DNA of 64,000 nucleotides, from positions 2,815,877-2,879,876 of the forward strand of contig NC_072451.1 of assembly GCF_027596085.1 (NCBI RefSeq). The letters run 5' to 3'. Positions 62,355 to 64,000 of this stretch are shown one piece after another. Position numbers and translations under genes: made by a program. The stretch comes from Anoplopoma fimbria (taxonomy: Eukaryota; Chordata; Actinopteri; Perciformes; Anoplopomatidae). Position 1 is the first letter of the stretch; every line of letters starts with the position of its first letter. The notes below the pieces were generated by a model. That model did not search any database, was not told the origin of the DNA, and worked only from the letters and a program-made list of their open reading frames with translations.

Positions 62355-62437
62355 GCTGTGATGGCCGAGAGGTTAAGGCGTTGGACTCGAAATCCAATGG
62401 GAGTTTTCCCGCGTAGGTTCGAACCCTACTCACAGCG
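62355..62437 (+). tRNA. tRNA-Ser(CGA), unit 8 gene B
   Basis: 83 nt, anticodon CGA, B-type variable arm. Confidence 0.9.
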
Positions 62438-62894
62438 ATTAAAGAATCATACAAGCTTCTTAATTTGACTGCTTGTTGCGGTGTTATCTCCGATTGAACA
62501 CAATTAATCTTCCATTTAGTCCAAATATTAATACAAGGTGACCGATAATGCTTAAAGATACGACCAGGGTGGGTAAGTTCAAACACTACTCACAGCGATT
62601 TAAGGAACATAGAAGTTTCTAAAGTTTTCTTCATTGTTGTCCCCAATAGAATACTGTTAACTTCCATTAAGTCCAAATTTTGATCTTAGGTTACTGGTAG
62701 TGCTTTATGCTTCAGAAAGAAACTTCAATTTTGTGTTGACTTTGACACTATCAGTGGACAAAAGTGGTAAGGTTATGAGAACCAAATTCCCTTTGGAAAA
62801 CTATTAATTCTAATATCTCATCATTAGTGATAACAACGATTAACCTGTCAACACAGATTTTTTGGTACAAAAGTGGAACAAAGGGCTTTCAACA

Positions 62895-62977
62895 GCTGTG
62901 ATGGCCGAGAGGTTAAGGCGTTGGACTCGAAATCCAATGGGAGCTTTCCCGCGTAGGTTCGAACCCTACTCACAGCG
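62895..62977 (+). tRNA. tRNA-Ser(CGA), unit 9 gene A
   Basis: 83 nt, anticodon CGA, A-type variable arm. Confidence 0.9.
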
Positions 62978-63279
62978 ATTAAAGGATCATACAAGCTTCT
63001 TAATTTGACTGCTTGGTATGATGTTGTCTCCGATTGAACACAGTTAATATCACATTAAGTCGAAATGTTAAGACAAGGTCACCGATAGTGCTTAAAGCTA
63101 AGAAAAGGGACATCCATTTTGTGTTGACTTTGGCAGTCTCTGTGGACGAAAGTGGTAAGGTTTCTGAGGACCAGATTATCTTTAGAAAACCTCTCATTCT
63201 AATATCTCATCATAAGTGATCACGATTAACCTGTCAACACCGATTTTTTGGACAAAAGTGGTACAAAGAGCCTTCAACA

Positions 63280-63362
63280 GCTGTGATGGCCGAGAGGTTA
63301 AGGCGTTGGACTCGAAATCCAATGGGAGTTTTCCCGCGTAGGTTCGAACCCTACTCACAGCG
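63280..63362 (+). tRNA. tRNA-Ser(CGA), unit 9 gene B
   Basis: 83 nt, anticodon CGA, B-type variable arm. Confidence 0.9.
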
Positions 63363-63819
63363 ATTAAAGAATCATACAAGCTTCTTAATTTGACTGCTTG
63401 TTGCGGTGTTATCTCCGATTGAACACAATTAATCTTCCATTTAGTCCAAATATTAATACAAGGTGACCGATAATGCTTAAAGATACGACCAGGGTGGGTA
63501 AGTTCAAACACTACTCACAGCGATTTAAGGAACATAGAAGTTTCTAAAGTTTTCTTCATTGTTGTCCCCAATAGAATACTGTTAACTTCCATTAAGTCCA
63601 AATTTTGATCTTAGGTTACTGGTAGTGCTTTATGCTTCAGAAAGAAACTTCAATTTTGTGTTGACTTTGACACTATCAGTGGACAAAAGTGGTAAGGTTA
63701 TGAGAACCAAATTCCCTTTGGAAAACTATTAATTCTAATATCTCATCATTAGTGATAACAACGATTAACCTGTCAACACAGATTTTTTGGTACAAAAGTG
63801 GAACAAAGGGCTTTCAACA

Positions 63820-63902
63820 GCTGTGATGGCCGAGAGGTTAAGGCGTTGGACTCGAAATCCAATGGGAGCTTTCCCGCGTAGGTTCGAACCCTACTCACAG
63901 CG
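63820..63902 (+). tRNA. tRNA-Ser(CGA), unit 10 gene A (unit truncated by window end)
   Basis: 83 nt, anticodon CGA, A-type variable arm. The window stops 98 bases later, inside the A-B spacer. Confidence 0.9.
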
Positions 63903-64000
63903 ATTAAAGGATCATACAAGCTTCTTAATTTGACTGCTTGGTATGATGTTGTCTCCGATTGAACACAGTTAATATCACATTAAGTCGAAATGTTAAGACA

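Larger units (their letters stand above)
55496..64000 (+). repeat. ~925-bp higher-order tRNA-Ser repeat array, open at window end
   Basis: Unit starts, taken at the first tRNA: 55496, 56422, 57347, 58272, 59196, 60120, 61045, 61970, 62895, 63820. The period is 924-926 bp. Each unit contains tRNA gene A, then 385 bp later tRNA gene B, then a 3' tRNA remnant, then gene A of the next unit 540 bp after B. Flanks of A, B and the remnant are recognisably paralogous ('gattaaaggatcatacaagc', 'ccgattgaacacagttaat', 'ctaatatctcatcat'), so the unit is itself a triplication. Units differ at only a few sites. The final unit is cut by the window edge. Confidence 0.95.

Noticed and set aside
55601..63511. 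Recurring 61-, 65- and 105-codon open frames in every 925-bp unit
   Set aside because: They lie in the tRNA spacers and partly across the tRNA genes, on both strands. They recur only because the units are copies. No codon-level constraint is visible.

Overview
The window is vertebrate nuclear DNA, almost certainly from a teleost fish. It holds AT-rich, intron-split genes with GT/AG junctions, many fish-type dispersed repeats, and the gene order GTPBP4 (+) – WDR37 (+) – ADARB2 (-). The human 10p15.3 block has the same order and orientations. In human, IDI1/IDI2 lie between GTPBP4 and WDR37; I see no trace of them here. The exact species cannot be read from the sequence.

Layout. 1-2040: AT-rich tandem repeat. 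2050-2218: GTPBP4 promoter/5'UTR. 2219-13267: complete gtpbp4 in 17 coding exons, 634 codons plus stop. It encodes NOG1, the nucleolar GTPase of 60S ribosome assembly. Intron 1 is filled by a second tandem repeat. 14490-14731: probable wdr37 promoter and 5'UTR exon with a TACGT-rich repeat. 16406-30149: complete wdr37. It has 494 codons without, or 506 with, an in-frame 36-nt microexon at 18288-18323. One wdr37 intron is mostly a ~33-bp minisatellite, and exon 11 is bracketed by (GT)12 and (CA)25. 30150-36357: 3'UTRs and intergenic DNA. 36358-49191: an ADARB2 (ADAR3-like) gene on the minus strand, read from exon 2 to the stop in nine exons. Its first exon, which carries the Arg-rich R domain in mammals, is not in the window. 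50227-53280: nothing coding seen.

53299 to the end: a tRNA-Ser array, all on the + strand. After one diverged but plausible tRNA-Ser(CGA) and several decayed copies, a highly homogenised ~925-bp higher-order repeat begins at 55496 and runs off the window. Each unit has two 83-nt tRNA-Ser genes (spacing 385 and 540 bp) plus a 3' tRNA remnant. Nineteen intact genes are visible in this part. They differ mainly by C or T at anticodon position 34, which switches Ser-CGA and Ser-UGA. All but one of the homogenised genes lack a close TTTT terminator, whereas the gene at 55881 and the leading gene at 53299 have one.

The protein genes do not form an operon; they are a conserved synteny block. The tRNA array lies upstream of adarb2 exon 2, so it may sit inside adarb2 intron 1, antisense to the gene. 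That last point is inference, because exon 1 is not visible.
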